Source: Berghia stephanieae (taxonomy: Eukaryota; Mollusca; Gastropoda; Nudibranchia; Aeolidiidae). From it: DNA of 64,000 bases. Under the pieces are notes generated by a model. That model saw only the letters and a program-made list of their open reading frames with translations. It searched no databases and was not told the DNA's origin. Below are positions 42,115-53,084 of this stretch, one piece after another. Both the position numbers and the translations under genes were made by a program. The stretch's first letter is position 1; the number at the start of each line of letters is the position of its first letter. Location: assembly GCA_034508935.3 (NCBI GenBank), contig CM067449.1, positions 39,836,329-39,900,328 of the forward strand. The letters run 5' to 3'.

Positions 42115-43080
42115 CTTCGAGCTTCGAGCAGCAACATTTACATTAACGAGCTGTTGTATAATGCATTTTCCAATAAACGATTTTTTTTTCAATTAGGACT
42201 CTAAAGACTAACGATTTGATGAAAATGAGCAATAGTATGATATAGACACAATAACTGCCTACTTTAAGTTTTTGAAATTCGTAGTTGTCAAAGGGAAAAA
42301 TTGTTAACCACTATTATAAACTTTGCAAATGAATAGTTTACCCTCAGCATTATTAAATATGGCTCCAAAATCCTGGAAAGATACTTTCTGGCACCAAACT
42401 TTTCGTTCTAACACATTGCATTGAATCAAAAATCCCTAGTTAAATTTGCAGGTGAAGCTAAAAATTCGATCTACGAATTTTTCATTTCGTGGATGTAAGC
42501 AGGTCTAATATAGACGGACATATATTTTCTCACTGAACTCTTGACAAAATTTTGTGTCATTTTGGCCAGAAAGCTTTTACTTCAAATTATACCGATCCAT
42601 TAAGATAGACATGTCTACCATTACGAAAATGTCGTAAAATTACAAAATTTTGGCTCCAATTTCAGAATTGCATGAGCATTTTTAAGCCATTAAAACTTAT
42701 TTAAAATGAAAGTTGATGCCAGACTACGTAATTTTAAGGAATTTGAAATGTTATTTAATCCTTGTTAGGGGAAATTGTTGATATTTGAAGTTAACTATAG
42801 TGACTGCAAACTTTATCTCCCCAAAATTACGAATTTTTAGATTTTCATGTAGGCAGGTCTGCATCAAGATGACGCCCCACATCCTCCCTCCCCTCCCCAA
42901 TTGTCCAAATTGTCAAATAGATTTCTTTGAAAAAGTCTCAAGTTTGAGAAATCTTTGACCGGATGGTGATCATCTTAATTGATAGCTATTTAAGACATAC
43001 GTTTTCTGGTCAAAAACGATAAAAGAGAATGTTGTTTTGTTTTTGAGTACCTACAACGAATTAAGTGTGTTGTTTTCTTA
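42115..43080. other. Intron 2 (after exon 2) without recognisable features
   Basis: From the end of the foldback to the microexon acceptor the sequence is AT-rich with no family repeats. The pyrimidine tract TGTTGTTTTCTTATTTACAG closes it. Confidence 0.55.
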
Positions 43081-43087
43081 TTTACAG

Positions 43088-43122
43088 GATCCGGGAGGTC
43101 GATGGAGATGATGATAAACACG
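43088..43122 (+). CDS. Exon 3: 35-nt microexon of the membrane protein gene
   Basis: A strong acceptor (ttgttttcttatttacAG, ending at 43087) is followed 35 nt later by a donor (ACG|GTGGGT). Exon 2 ends in phase 1 and the transmembrane exon at 47738 must be read in phase 0; 35 nt is a length that converts one to the other. The peptide would be GSGRSMEMMINT, a short juxtamembrane linker. Support is splice signals plus phase; the 12-residue peptide has no independent evidence. Skipping it would put the transmembrane exon out of frame. Confidence 0.5.
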
Positions 43123-43363
43123 GTGGGTCTCGTATGCAGTCTTTTCACTGTTTATTCTTTCTTTCATTATGTTCTGTTCTATTTTTAAAAATTATTTCAT
43201 CCAATCATTTAAAATAATCATTCATGAACCGTTTTACAAGGAAGGATTGACTGACTAACTGAATGAGAGATCGATTGATTGATGAAAGAATGAATTGATG
43301 GATTGATGGATAGTTATGCTCATTCATTTTTTTTCTTATTTCATCCAATCAGTCATTTATCTA

Positions 43364-43640
43364 TCTATTCATTCATTCATTCATTCATTCATTCATTCAT
43401 TCATTCATTCATTCATTCATTCAATCACTCAGTCATTCAAGCATTCATTCATTTATATATCTATTCAGTCATTACATTCTCTTCCATGAGATCACTCATT
43501 CATTCATTCATCTATATATTCATCCATTCATTCATCCATTAATTAATTGATTGTTTGATTGAGTGATTCATTCATTTATTTTTTCATTATTTTATCCATT
43601 TATTATTAATTTATAATCAGAACTTATTTATTCATTCATC
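43364..43640. repeat. (ATTC)n tetranucleotide tract and degenerate flank
   Basis: Perfect ATTC units at about 43364-43424, then degenerate ATTCATTCATCC-type sequence to 43640, in the intron after the microexon. Confidence 0.88.
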
Positions 43641-44339
43641 CATATTACAGTAACATTAAATCAATGACTATGAAAAATGTTTTTTTCTCTTTTTGAGAAA
43701 ATTTTTTGTCTAAAATCCATTCATAAATAAACAAGTTAGCAGTTTCAAAGGTGTCATTTATTTGGATGACCCGCGAAGAGAAAAAAAACGCGAAAATATG
43801 GACGCTTTTTCGGCATTTTTTTCGACATTTGGTTGTATCTTGCGTAAGAAGTGGATTAAAGAGCAAATTAGGATGGTGTTTTGTAAAATACGGGAAAAGT
43901 ACTCGTCATATTCATATGAAATTTTACAACCAAAAAGAAGAAATGTTCATGTATTACCTTGTCAGCGACAAAACCTCCACGCCCGGTAGTTTTAGAAATA
44001 TTTTACTCCAAAGAGTAAAAATCTATTTTTAACGGTCTTCTGGTAATCGCACGAGTTTTGTCGCTTAAAATAATCTAAAATTACCTTTTTTCTAACTGTG
44101 TGCCAACTTTCAGTCATATTCATCGATAAACAGCGTCGTAATTAATTGTTTAAAATAGCATGTACGGAACGGCTTCGTCCCATATTTTGACGCGAATTCG
44201 GGCACTTCGTGAGCGAAAAAGAGGCCCAAAGATTTGTGCGGGATAGTCATTGCTACATTAAAAACATTTATCATAAAAATATATCATATGAACTATATCA
44301 ATTATTTTTACTTGATATATTTCATGCTCGTAAGCACAC

Positions 44340-44425
44340 AAGCGCACACACACACACACACACACACATACACACACAGCACATAATACAAACATACACA
44401 AACACCACACACATATATATATATA

Positions 44426-44486
<61 letters not shown>
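44340..44486. repeat. (CA)n then (AT)n microsatellites
   Basis: CA run 44346-44368 and a perfect AT run from about 44430 to 44486. Confidence 0.9.
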
Positions 44487-44490
<4 letters not shown>

Positions 44491-44553
44491 AATCGTGTTT
44501 GATACAAATATGGTACGAAAAGTGCTCGACATGTAGTAATGGAGCGAATTATT

Positions 44554-44738
44554 ATTTTAATATTTACCACAATGTTTGAGACAGTCTACATCAATGTTTC
44601 AGGCCTGTTGTTTGTTGAAGTCCATCGTCAGGACTTCAACAAACAACAACAGTCAACAAACCAACTCAGTCCTGACGATGGCTAATTAGGCCTGAAACAA
44701 TAATGTAGACTGTCTCAAACATTGTGGTAAATATTAAA
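44554..44738. mobile_element. Foldback element (ACCACAATGTTTGAGACAGT)
   Basis: AATATTTACCACAATGTTTG, AGACAGTCTACAT at the left pair with ATGTAGACTGTCTCAAACAT, TGTGGTAAATATT at the right. Nested inside are GGCCTGTTGTTTGTTGAAGT and CATCGTCAGGACTTCAACAA. Both ends abut (AT)n tracts. Confidence 0.8.
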
Positions 44739-44740
44739 AT

Positions 44741-44758
44741 TATATATATATATATATA

Positions 44759-44813
<55 letters not shown>

Positions 44814-44821
44814 TATGTGTG

Positions 44822-44885
<64 letters not shown>

Positions 44886-44910
44886 AAAGAGAGAGAGAGA
44901 GAGAGAGAGG
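44741..44910. repeat. (AT)n-(GT)n-(GA)n compound microsatellite
   Basis: AT to 44811, GT to 44834, GA-rich to 44910. It joins the right end of a foldback element. Confidence 0.92.
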
Positions 44911-45098
44911 TTCATTTCAAGTGCATAACGCAACACGCCTCGTTTTCCCAGTCACCAACCCCCTCCATAAGATCCAATTACATAGTTTGGTCCAAATGTT
45001 TAACTATGCTACATACATCCATGTCTATCAGACCACCATTCACACGGAAAGGACCATGATCATGATGACCATCATACAGGGGCCACGCACGGGGTATG

Positions 45099-45114
45099 TA
45101 TCATCATCATAACT

Positions 45115-45191
<77 letters not shown>

Positions 45192-45213
45192 CATCATCAT
45201 GATCATTATCATT

Positions 45214-45289
<76 letters not shown>

Positions 45290-45325
45290 CCATCATCATC
45301 ACCATCATCATCATCATCATCATCA

Positions 45326-45391
<66 letters not shown>

Positions 45392-45433
45392 TATCGTCGT
45401 CATCATCATCATCATCATCATCATCACCATCAA
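45099..45433. repeat. (ATC)n microsatellite, ~335 bp
   Basis: More than 100 ATC units with rare ACC/ATT changes. It gives long poly-His, poly-Ile, poly-Ser, poly-Met and poly-Asp ORFs in different frames. Confidence 0.95.
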
Positions 45434-45865
45434 GGTAATAATTGGCAGTGAAATAACACAATATTATTACATGAAATCAACACCCAATTTTGACGTTAGA
45501 CTAGTCAAGTCACCCAAGCAGTTACAGACAAATGAAATGATGTTTTGTTTCATCTCTAATTGGGTTTGTGTATGTAACAAATGTATTCTTTCACAATATC
45601 GCTGGAAAAAGGACTTCATTTGTTTTGAAAATTTCATCATGTAGTAGAACACTCACCTTCGAATCAGTAGGTCCTTGGGTTGAGTCCCGCTTTGGGCAGT
45701 GCAAAGTTGAACACAATAATAAGGACAACTGGACAACACGCATGAAAACAATTCAAAGTGCGTGGCGATTTTCAACGAATGGACTTGCATAACTCATATG
45801 AATCATCTTTGAGAAAATCATAAGCTTTTAAAATGAACTAGTAGATTTTTGACCAATCAAAAAAC

Positions 45866-46163
45866 TTGAGCTTTTATATAGCGCAATATCCACTTAATGT
45901 GCTCAAAGCGCTTTACAGGGGTCCCTGACGAACAGCAACACTTAACATGTAGAACGAGACATGACGCCTGTTAGGCGATATTACAATTTTTCAGACATGG
46001 ACAACGTTGTTAAGGGTCAGGTACTCATTTTACACCTGAGTACGGTTAGAGAATGTGAGAAAAGAGCTTTTCCAAGGACTCAACTATGCGCCGAGCGAGC
46101 TCGTACCCAGTTCCTTCCGATCCGAAATCGAGTGTCCTACCACTAGACCACATAGCCGCACGT
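45866..46163 (-). mobile_element. SINE family 1
   Basis: Full-length reverse copy from TTGAGCTTTTATATAGCGCA to CACTAGACCACATAGCCGCA. A separate head-only forward fragment lies at about 45640-45715. Confidence 0.8.
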
Positions 46164-46215
46164 GGAATTTGTGACACACCTTCACATGTGCTCGGCCAAA
46201 CATAGTTGGTTGTTC

Positions 46216-46408
46216 ATAGATAGTTCGAAGATGACGTCACTCACGTCTTTGTTATTGTTTTTTGCCATCCGCGTTTATGAGTAATGCTCACTGAACTGTA
46301 TTAACCGACTATAAACGTTCATGGATACACACAGTTTTGTGTGTTGGTCCGTTACACTTCCGGATGGCAATGTTATGAGCTTCTTAGCCAAGCGCATACT
46401 GTCTATAA
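46216..46408 (-). mobile_element. ATAGATAG MITE
   Basis: Full-length reverse copy from CATAGATAGTTCGAAGATGA to AGCGCATACTGTCTATA. It lies in the intron before the transmembrane exon. Confidence 0.82.
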
Positions 46409-46545
46409 ACAACCATGTGAATGATATCGACCTCTCTTTGATCATTGTTATTGTTTATATACTGCCAAATGGGTGACTAGTTATCACACGGTTTTCTCGA
46501 TCATATTATGAACATTTAAATTCACACAATTTTCTGTGTTTGTTC

Positions 46546-46740
46546 TATAGATAGTTCGAAGTTGACGTCACTCAGGTCTTTGTTATTGTTTTTTGCCATC
46601 CGCGTTTATGAGTAATGCTCACTGAACTGTATTAACCCGACTATAAACGTTCATAGATACACACAGTTTTGTGTGTTGGTCCGTTATACTTCCGGATGGC
46701 AATGTTATGAGCTTCTTAGCCAAGCGCATACTATCTATTG
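46546..46740 (-). mobile_element. ATAGATAG MITE
   Basis: Second reverse copy in the same intron, from TATAGATAGTTCGAAGTTGA to AGCGCATACTATCTATTG. It is almost identical to its neighbour 330 bp upstream, which points to recent activity. Confidence 0.82.
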
Positions 46741-46977
46741 ATCAAGCGGTAGAACAGTTGAGTATTTTACTTAGAGACATACTATCGATAGTAAATCCTG
46801 TGTAGTTAGCTATGTCAACCAATCACTGCCATTGCTTACTGTACAACGACTGTCCGAGAGGCGTGGCTATCTTAGTGTCTATTGAGATCCAATCCCCTTA
46901 CAATAAAAGTCGCCGAACAAGGAATGAATCGAGTACCAAACGACTGAAAAGCTAAGGGAGACAATAATGAAATCCCT

Positions 46978-47103
46978 ATATGTAACGTATACTATTACCA
47001 GTTGCTTCCCTTGGTTATTTCTCGGCAGTGAATCTCGCATAGTTTTTTTTAACTTCTCGTTTTCTTTTCTTTTTTTCTATTTTGTTGTTGTTGTTGTTGT
47101 TGT

Positions 47104-47136
<33 letters not shown>

Positions 47137-47280
47137 GTTGTTCTTGTTGCTGTTGTTGTAACGTATAGTATTACCAGTTGCTTCCCTTGGTCATTTCTCG
47201 GTAGTGAATCTCGGATAGTTTGTTTTTAACTTCTCGTTTTCTTTTTTTTCTATTTTGTTGTTGTTGTTGTTGTTCTTGTT
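46978..47280 (+). repeat. Two-copy duplication (~176 bp) around a (GTT)n tract
   Basis: GTAACGTATACTATTACCAG, TTGCTTCCCTTGGTTATTTC, AACTTCTCGTTTTCTTTTC and a (GTT)n run recur at about 47158 with few changes. It lies in the intron before the transmembrane exon. Confidence 0.8.
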
Positions 47281-47404
47281 GCTGTTTTTTGTTATGCATT
47301 GGTTAACTAACGTAGGATAAAAAAGAATACAATGGTACGTGTAAGGTGATTTATCTTTTCAGATTCGACAAAGAGAAAATATAACGATATTATTTTGTAC
47401 CTTA

Positions 47405-47530
47405 TAATATCGAGGGGTCGGGGGAAGGGGGGGGGGGTGGGGGGGGGGGGGAAACAAACCTTCATTGCTGACTTACCGTCTCTGGTTTTTTTTTTTTTGT
47501 TTTTTTTTTTTATGTTGTTTTTTTTTTTAA
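47405..47530. repeat. Poly-G and poly-T runs
   Basis: G-rich tract 47408-47452 (G10 or more, a potential G-quadruplex) followed by T-rich runs to 47530. Confidence 0.85.
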
Positions 47531-47737
47531 AGGAAACAACTAGTTTGACTGATGCAAATTGACTAAATAACTTATTCGTTAAAGTTTTGACTAGAATTTT
47601 TTTAACTTCAAATATCCCTGGATAAAGAGCGTCAAGTCGTCAAAAACCCTTAAAAATCAAAGACTGCGTTGAAGTACACAGCAGCGTTTAATTGCTACAA
47701 ACTGAAACTAAACCTTAACACATGTGTATGATTTCAG

Positions 47738-47868
47738 GACACACCCGAGGACAGAGAAAACAAGAAGAGGACGGCCATTATTGTCGGCGTGGCAGTAGGG
47801 GGCGTGGCCTTGTTTACTTTAGGATTCTTCACAACACGCCATTGCAAGAAACACAGCAGGGAGCATGG
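47738..47868 (+). CDS. Exon 4: transmembrane segment
   Basis: Behind the acceptor gtatgatttcAG, phase 0 reads DTPEDRENKKRT, then the hydrophobic stretch IIVGVAVGGVALFTLGFF, then TTRHCKKHSREH. This is a typical single transmembrane helix with Gly/small residues and a basic stop-transfer sequence, so the C-terminal side is cytoplasmic. The donor GG|GTAAAT (47869) ends the exon in phase 2, and an in-frame TAA follows directly if unspliced. The next exon is clearly coding in phase 0, so the junction is off by one base. An indel in the assembly, an allele-specific lesion or an unseen tiny exon are all possible. The helix itself is convincing. Confidence 0.75.
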
Positions 47869-48171
47869 GTAAATAATGTCATTTCTTAAATCACTACATG
47901 GCAAAAAAAAAACCGACAAAAAAAACCCCCAAAAAAACAAAAAGAAAAAAAAAAGAAAAAAAAAAAGCAGAACTACCCATCAAAAGCAAACATTCTGTCA
48001 AAAAAAAAGAAAGAAACAAAAACAAAACAAAATAAACAAAACAAATCGGATTACAAAAAAAAAAAAAAAAATACAAAGAAACAGCAAACAAACAAACAAA
48101 AACAACTTATCTTAAATGTTCTCTTCATCAATACTCCAATGTTATGTTATTTCTTTCTGGCTTTGCTACAG

Positions 48172-48421
48172 CAGAAGACGAAACCTGTCAACGGAGACAC
48201 CATAGAATTTGTCCCTCTCAACACGTCGCACCCAGGGATCTACGACGACATGGAAGCTCGCAACCCGAACGGCCTCTATCGCCAAGGTCCCAAGATGGGG
48301 CCTCCATCGCCCAGGATGCACCGCAAGAACGAGGGCAAGTTTGAATTCCCAGAGCCGAGGAAAAGCAGCAGTTCAACTTTAGAGATCCCGAAAAAAAATG
48401 AACCTTCGAGTTTGTCTGACG
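48172..48421 (+). CDS. Exon 5: proximal cytoplasmic tail
   Basis: After a pyrimidine-rich acceptor with tandem cagcag (start 48172 or 48175, both in the same phase), the frame reads QKTKPVNGDTIEFVPL, then GIYDDMEARNP and RMHRKNEGKFEFPEP. It ends at a canonical donor (GACG|GTAAGT) in phase 1. The tail is hydrophilic, proline-containing and mixed-charge, with one YxxM-type tyrosine motif (YDDM) and a PPSP stretch. A signalling or adaptor-binding role for these is only a guess. The one-base junction to the next exon at 50277 restores a Glu codon exactly. The other two frames have stops or are arginine-rich shadows. The frame passes through an A8 run at 48391-48398 without disruption. Confidence 0.8.
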
Positions 48422-49820
48422 GTAAGTCCGGAGCATAGCTACCGGAAACGCGAAAGCTACGTCACTAGTTTTATGCGCTTCTGTTGATTCGCCGACAGCT
48501 GTGCAGGTGACAGGGTAGGGGTGTGAAGACCCGGTGTATGAATACCGGATCAACCGAATACAAGCAGCGGACGGTAGGAGTCGGCAACTTGCATCCCGGG
48601 TCAAAAGTATTCATGAATACGAGTAGGTAGTCGGCAACTTACGGAAGTATTCATCCATGGAACCGGTAACTAAAATCTCCCGGGAAATCGCGGCTCACGT
48701 GACAGGTAAAACCTCAACATGAGAATAGCCAAAACAAAATCGTTAATTTTCCTTATAAAAAATCATTAACCCTTTATAAGCAAATTTATGAGATCCAAGT
48801 ATTCATCTATCTTTTGATATGACAAAAAGCAAAGCAAAAAAAAAAAAAAAAAAAAAAAAAAAGAAAAAAAGCAGGCATGTATCATAACTTATAACCTCCT
48901 AGAACATGTTACATCTAATGTAATGAAATACTTGTATAAATGTAACATAGCATCCATCATAGTTTGAGGTTCCTTTGCAAGTATCCCTTCGAAGCATATT
49001 TAACTTTTAACTATATAAAGTTAGAAAACAAGGGAGAATTAACTGTAGCAATTTGATGATTCATTCGGTAAGTCAATGTGCTTGGAATGCAAGGATTTTC
49101 AAATATTTACGAAAACATTTAATCAACGGCCCCCGATAAAATGTTTGACCGTCATGCTATTTTGATAGACCAGTGGACACTATTTACACGATAAAACCGG
49201 TTACTCTTCATTTTCTGGAGTTGAATTAATTTTTTAAAAGAACCCCAGTTTACGTAGCAATTTCGATTTTAATGCTGTCACTAAAAAAATGAAGGAAATT
49301 ACCCTCTTTCTATATAGTATCTTGTGCCTTGAAATCATTAATCAATTATAGTAAAGTTGACCCAACCTTTTCGCACTCCACCCCCCCCCCCTCACCAAAG
49401 CTTTGCGGTTCTCGGGTGAGAACCACTTCACTGCCTTAATGGGAACCTAACCCGTGAATTGGACCCCCCCCCCCCCCCCCGCCAGTATAACAATAACAGC
49501 GACATGAATTCAAACTACAATAGTACTTTTCTAAAGGCACATAAATCATATTATGTCTTGGGTGGAGATTTGAAAAGAATCACAAACACAGCATTGGCGG
49601 CACAGATGTTAAATTATTCTCTTCATTGGAAATCCAAACTGTGGTTGAGTCCAGAAGTTCATTGTGATAGGCTGGAAATGATACACTGTGTAAACTTTTG
49701 AAGCGGTAGACAAAGTGCCTTTGAAGATTAAGGCAACGCCTACTACTAGATTCTAAAGATAGAAAATACAGTTTGTATAAAAAGATTTAACAAATTGCTA
49801 GCCTTTTCCCTTTTCCCTTT
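48422..49820. other. Intron between exons 5 and 6, first part
   Basis: It contains short direct repeats around 48560-48660 (GTCGGCAACTT twice, CGGTA motifs), a poly-A run at 48837-48862 and poly-C runs at 49381-49392 and 49464-49480. Nothing coding is supported. Confidence 0.5.
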
Positions 49821-49895
49821 GTGAGTTCGTGTTTTATTGTAAAGCGCCTTAGAGCATGAATTCGTGGAATTTGCGCGCTATACAATAAATGATTT

Positions 49896-49920
49896 ATTAT
49901 TATTATTATTATTATTATTA

Positions 49921-49960
<40 letters not shown>

Positions 49961-49963
49961 ATT
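49896..49963. repeat. (ATT)n behind a SINE/LINE tail
   Basis: The preceding ATTGTAAAGCGCCTTAGAGC and TTTGCGCGCTATACAATAAA (49836-49890) is the common metazoan SINE/LINE tail, so this ATT run is its 3' simple-sequence end. It lies in the last intron. Confidence 0.85.
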
Positions 49964-50276
49964 ATGTATAAAGAACTGCCCAAAACCAACCACCACTGGG
50001 GGATGGGGGTCATAAAGGTCATGCCTGTAGGTCTTCAATGAGTTGATGAAATATCTGAATATTTTAAAAAACTGAGAGATTATTTAACAAGTTACTTTTT
50101 CGTACTAAAAATTAATCTATTTTTTTATACATATATGGCAATGGAACCAAATGGAACCTAATTGAGAGCTCAGATCACATTTAATGAATACGTCCCATCC
50201 ATGTTTCAATAATATTCTCTCTCAAAACATCCCCAAATTTTGTCTTTGATACTAACAATGCCTTGTACACCCCCAG

Positions 50277-50485
50277 AGCCATTCTTATCCAAGCAAGTTG
50301 ATAAAATCAAGTACATGGACGAATCCACAGATGATGAACTTGACGCTAGCCCACGTGACCGCCTGTTGCATAGCAACAACCAATCACCAGACACGACGAA
50401 GCAGACGTCACAGGAAGATTCTGTAGTTCAAGAAGAAGCAGCGACGCCAAACGGCCTTGGGAGTCATGACGTCACTGTTGCCTAG
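50277..50485 (+). CDS. Exon 6: C-terminal end of the membrane protein
   Basis: The acceptor cacccccAG at 50275-50276 is followed by AG, which completes a Glu codon with the G from exon 5. The frame continues PFLSKQVDKIKYMDES, an acidic serine-rich stretch (TDDELDASPRD), and a Gln/Glu-rich end, closing with GLGSHDVTVA and TAG at 50483-50485. The acidic Ser sites resemble casein-kinase-type substrates, which is inference only. The 3' untranslated region follows; an ATTAAA at 50676-50681 could serve as polyadenylation signal, just before G-rich and SINE sequence at about 50706. The splice phase match to exon 5 is the main support, together with host-like codon content in a region otherwise dominated by repeats. 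Confidence 0.75.
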
Positions 50486-50675
50486 AAACGTAATTTGATG
50501 ATTTTAACCATGTTGTTTTTGATGAACCACTTCTCAAGTGTTGTTTTTTTTTAAAATTATTTATTTAGCTTTTCATTCAATCTTTCAATTTCTTTTAGAG
50601 ATGATTTATCGGAAGTTGTGAAGATGACGTATTTATCATAAAATTATAAAGTGTGTAACTTGGGCTGCTTATTCT

Positions 50676-50681
50676 ATTAAA
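50676..50681 (+). promoter_or_regulatory. Candidate polyadenylation signal (ATTAAA)
   Basis: This ATTAAA hexamer lies about 190 bp after the stop codon of the membrane protein gene and just before a G-rich tract. No AATAAA was noticed between the stop and this point. The variant hexamer alone is weak evidence. Confidence 0.3.
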
Positions 50682-50734
50682 TGGTTCAGTAATAAGTTCA
50701 ATAAGGCGGGGGGGGGGGGGGGGGGTAGGGGGGG

Positions 50735-50990
50735 GGGGTTAGGCGAGTGGTTAAAGCATCACACTAAAACCGGAAGGTCTCGGGTTCGATCTCCGCTTCA
50801 GGCACTTTTTTTCCTTAGGCAGGATTATTACCCCCCCCCCCCCCTCCCCCAATTTGCTCATTTGGACTTCATGCATGATTCCTGTTGACATCAGACATCT
50901 TGTTTGATGAATTATCTATATATTTCCTTCGTGATGTGCATAGGCGACGATATCTTTTGATGTCTTGCCTGAAGGGCACAATTTAACCAA
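50735..50990 (+). mobile_element. SINE family 2
   Basis: The head is GGCGAGTGGTTAAAGCATCA and GGTCTCGGGTTCGATCTCCG. The body is ATCAGACATCTTGTTTGATG and TAGGCGACGATATCTTTTGA. It is preceded by a poly-G tract and interrupted by a poly-C tract at 50830-50846. It lies just past the 3' end of the membrane protein gene. Confidence 0.7.
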
Positions 50991-51067
50991 AAAAAATAAG
51001 TTCACCAAATCATTTTCCATCTTAACTTATATATAATTCCAAGTTCGCTGCCTGGGAGCTGCAAACC

Positions 51068-51425
51068 GTGTTCATAATGTGTATGGATAGGAAATGGGGA
51101 AGGGAGTAAGCAGTGTAGGTTGGAGGCCTTTTGTATAACAGATGAACATGCATATGATAGGGAATGGGGAAGGGGGTAAGCAGTGTAGGTTGGAGGTATT
51201 TTAAATAACAGATGAACGTGCATATGATAGGGAATGGGGAAGGGGGTAAGCAGTGTAGGTTGGAGGCCTTTTAAATAACAGATGAACGTGTATATGATAG
51301 GGAATGGGGAAGGGGTAAGCTGTGTAGGTTGGAGGCCTTTTAAATAACAGATGAACGTGCATATGATAGGGAATGGGGAAGGGGGTAAGCTGTGTAGGTT
51401 GGAGGTCTTTTAAATTATAGATGAA
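51068..51425. repeat. 70-bp tandem repeat, about 5 copies
   Basis: GCATATGATAGGGAATGGGG recurs at intervals of 70, 70 and 69 bp, with AGTGTAGGTTGGAGGCCTTT and TAAATAACAGATGAACGTGC between. Copies differ at a few sites. Long minus-strand ORFs across it are a by-product. Confidence 0.85.
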
Positions 51426-51811
51426 CATTTAGTTGCAAGGATTGCCCTTTTAATTTTTAAATAACCGGGCAACCATAAAATACTCTGATATTTTGCAAAT
51501 ATCCGCATTTTCTGCTTACGATGCGAAACGTCCAGTGAAAATCTCGTTTGATTTTTAATTTTTTTTCCTGTTTAAAAGTTGTATTATCTTCTTCCAAATA
51601 GTCGGCGTAAGAATATTAACAGTAGGAACTAATATCTTATTTTATAAGGTAAACTTCAATATGGCTACTAAAAGAACAAGAGTTGTAGAAAATACTTTAG
51701 TGGCCCTTGAAGGATTTTAAAAGTGCCTTTACGTTTTACAACTTTTCTGCAGAATTTGTTTTGTTTGATTTAAAGAGAATCTTTTATTTGGTTCGGCGTG
51801 GGGGATGGAGG

Positions 51812-52066
51812 GGCCCCGATAGCTCAGTTGGTAAAGCACTCGCTTCACACGCAAAGGGACCGAGATCGATCTCGGGTGCAGTGAGGTTTTCTCTGACCCC
51901 CTGTCTACCCAGCAGTGATTGGGTAGCTGGGTCTGTTAGATCTGGTGGAAAATACTTTGCGATAAACTAGCGTCCTATCCGAAGGATGGCAAGCAATTGC
52001 TATTGTTTGTTTCACGCTATAGAAACCGGGATAAACTCCGGCTCTATATGCCTAAAGGCTCTGTAG
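51812..52066 (+). mobile_element. SINE family 3, best-preserved copy
   Basis: The head is GCCCCGATAGCTCAGTTGGT, AAAGCACTCGCTTCACACGC and GAGATCGATCTCGGGTGCAG. The body is TGGGTAGCTGGGTCTGTTAG, AAACTAGCGTCCTATCCGAA and CACGCTATAGAAACCGGGAT. Confidence 0.78.
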
Positions 52067-52069
52067 GAC

Positions 52070-53080
52070 TAATACTACTACTTTTATTTCCTTTAGATCC
52101 AGTAATTTCAAAGAGTTTAATTCAAATCAGCATTTTATGGGTTTTAACAAAGGAAGACGAGTCAGTACTACTGGTCTGATAATCGGACGCGATTTTATTC
52201 CACGCCTCCCATTGGAAAACCCTATCATTTCTTAGTAAATACGTAATCGTTGAATAATGCTTTGAACACGTTGAATAAAAATGTTATTCAACGACTGCAT
52301 ATTATTTTCGCACATTTTATTGGTATGAAATAGATGTGTAAAAGGCAATTATAAATAATCTGTTGGTGCGCATGAATACAAATCCAACGTTTTTATTTTC
52401 TGGGTCAAATTGTCAATCAAGCAGATGGAGAAAAATACAAATGGTGGTGAATAGAAGTACTACTACTACCATGCCATTTGTCACGAAATACCTAATATAT
52501 CTAACTCGGAGGGTTGGAATAAACGTATTTTTTCACTTCTTTGTATTTATTATACTCATTATATTTTATCGTGCAAAAACACACACTCGCAAGCTCGTAG
52601 TGTTATTTGGCACGATAGAAATAACTCTTTTGATAAATACAAATACATGAAAAAATCGTAAATTAGGCTTGATTTCACACTGATCTAATGGACAATTTTT
52701 TACGTTACTTTTAGATACTTTCCACTACAACAATGAGCCTATAGTAATTCGGGTTATCAGACCTGAAAATCAGTACACGCTGGTTTTATCCATTCAGATA
52801 GTTAAAACATTATTTTACGAAATTATAGAATCAACGAAAGTGAATTCATCATCATTATGTTCCCAACTTCCTGTAGATCTCTCTTATTTCTTCACAACCC
52901 ACTATTGTTTCCCGCTCTTTTCAAAATGATGCACATTATTTTATAACCTTCTTGCACACCCCTTCCCCAATTATCATAAATCACCAACTCCTTTCACCAT
53001 TTATTGTGTGATATATTTATTTCATATTTTGAGAATGCAGTGGAATTATGATTAAGCAAACACCACCGGACTAGAAAAAT
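52070..53080. other. Intergenic DNA without recognisable features
   Basis: AT-rich sequence after a family-3 SINE. It has no convincing ORF and no repeat landmark until the dispersed repeat at 53085. Confidence 0.5.
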
Positions 53081-53084
53081 TGAC

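Noticed and set aside
43088-43122. Reading the microexon as IREVDGDDDKH
   Set aside because: That acidic frame looks more protein-like, but it would need exon 2 to end in phase 2, and the available donors near the end of exon 2 are phase 1.
43751-44032. ORF of 93 codons near 43.8 kb as an exon
   Set aside because: Two overlapping frames are open and neither is bounded by convincing splice sites or shows family features. It is left as unexplained intronic sequence.
45072-45644. Poly-His, poly-Ile, poly-Asp and poly-Met ORFs
   Set aside because: All are translations of an ATC microsatellite in different frames. The same reasoning removes ORFs at 6400-6845, 53.6-55.2 kb, 55.7-56.1 kb and 58.2-58.5 kb.
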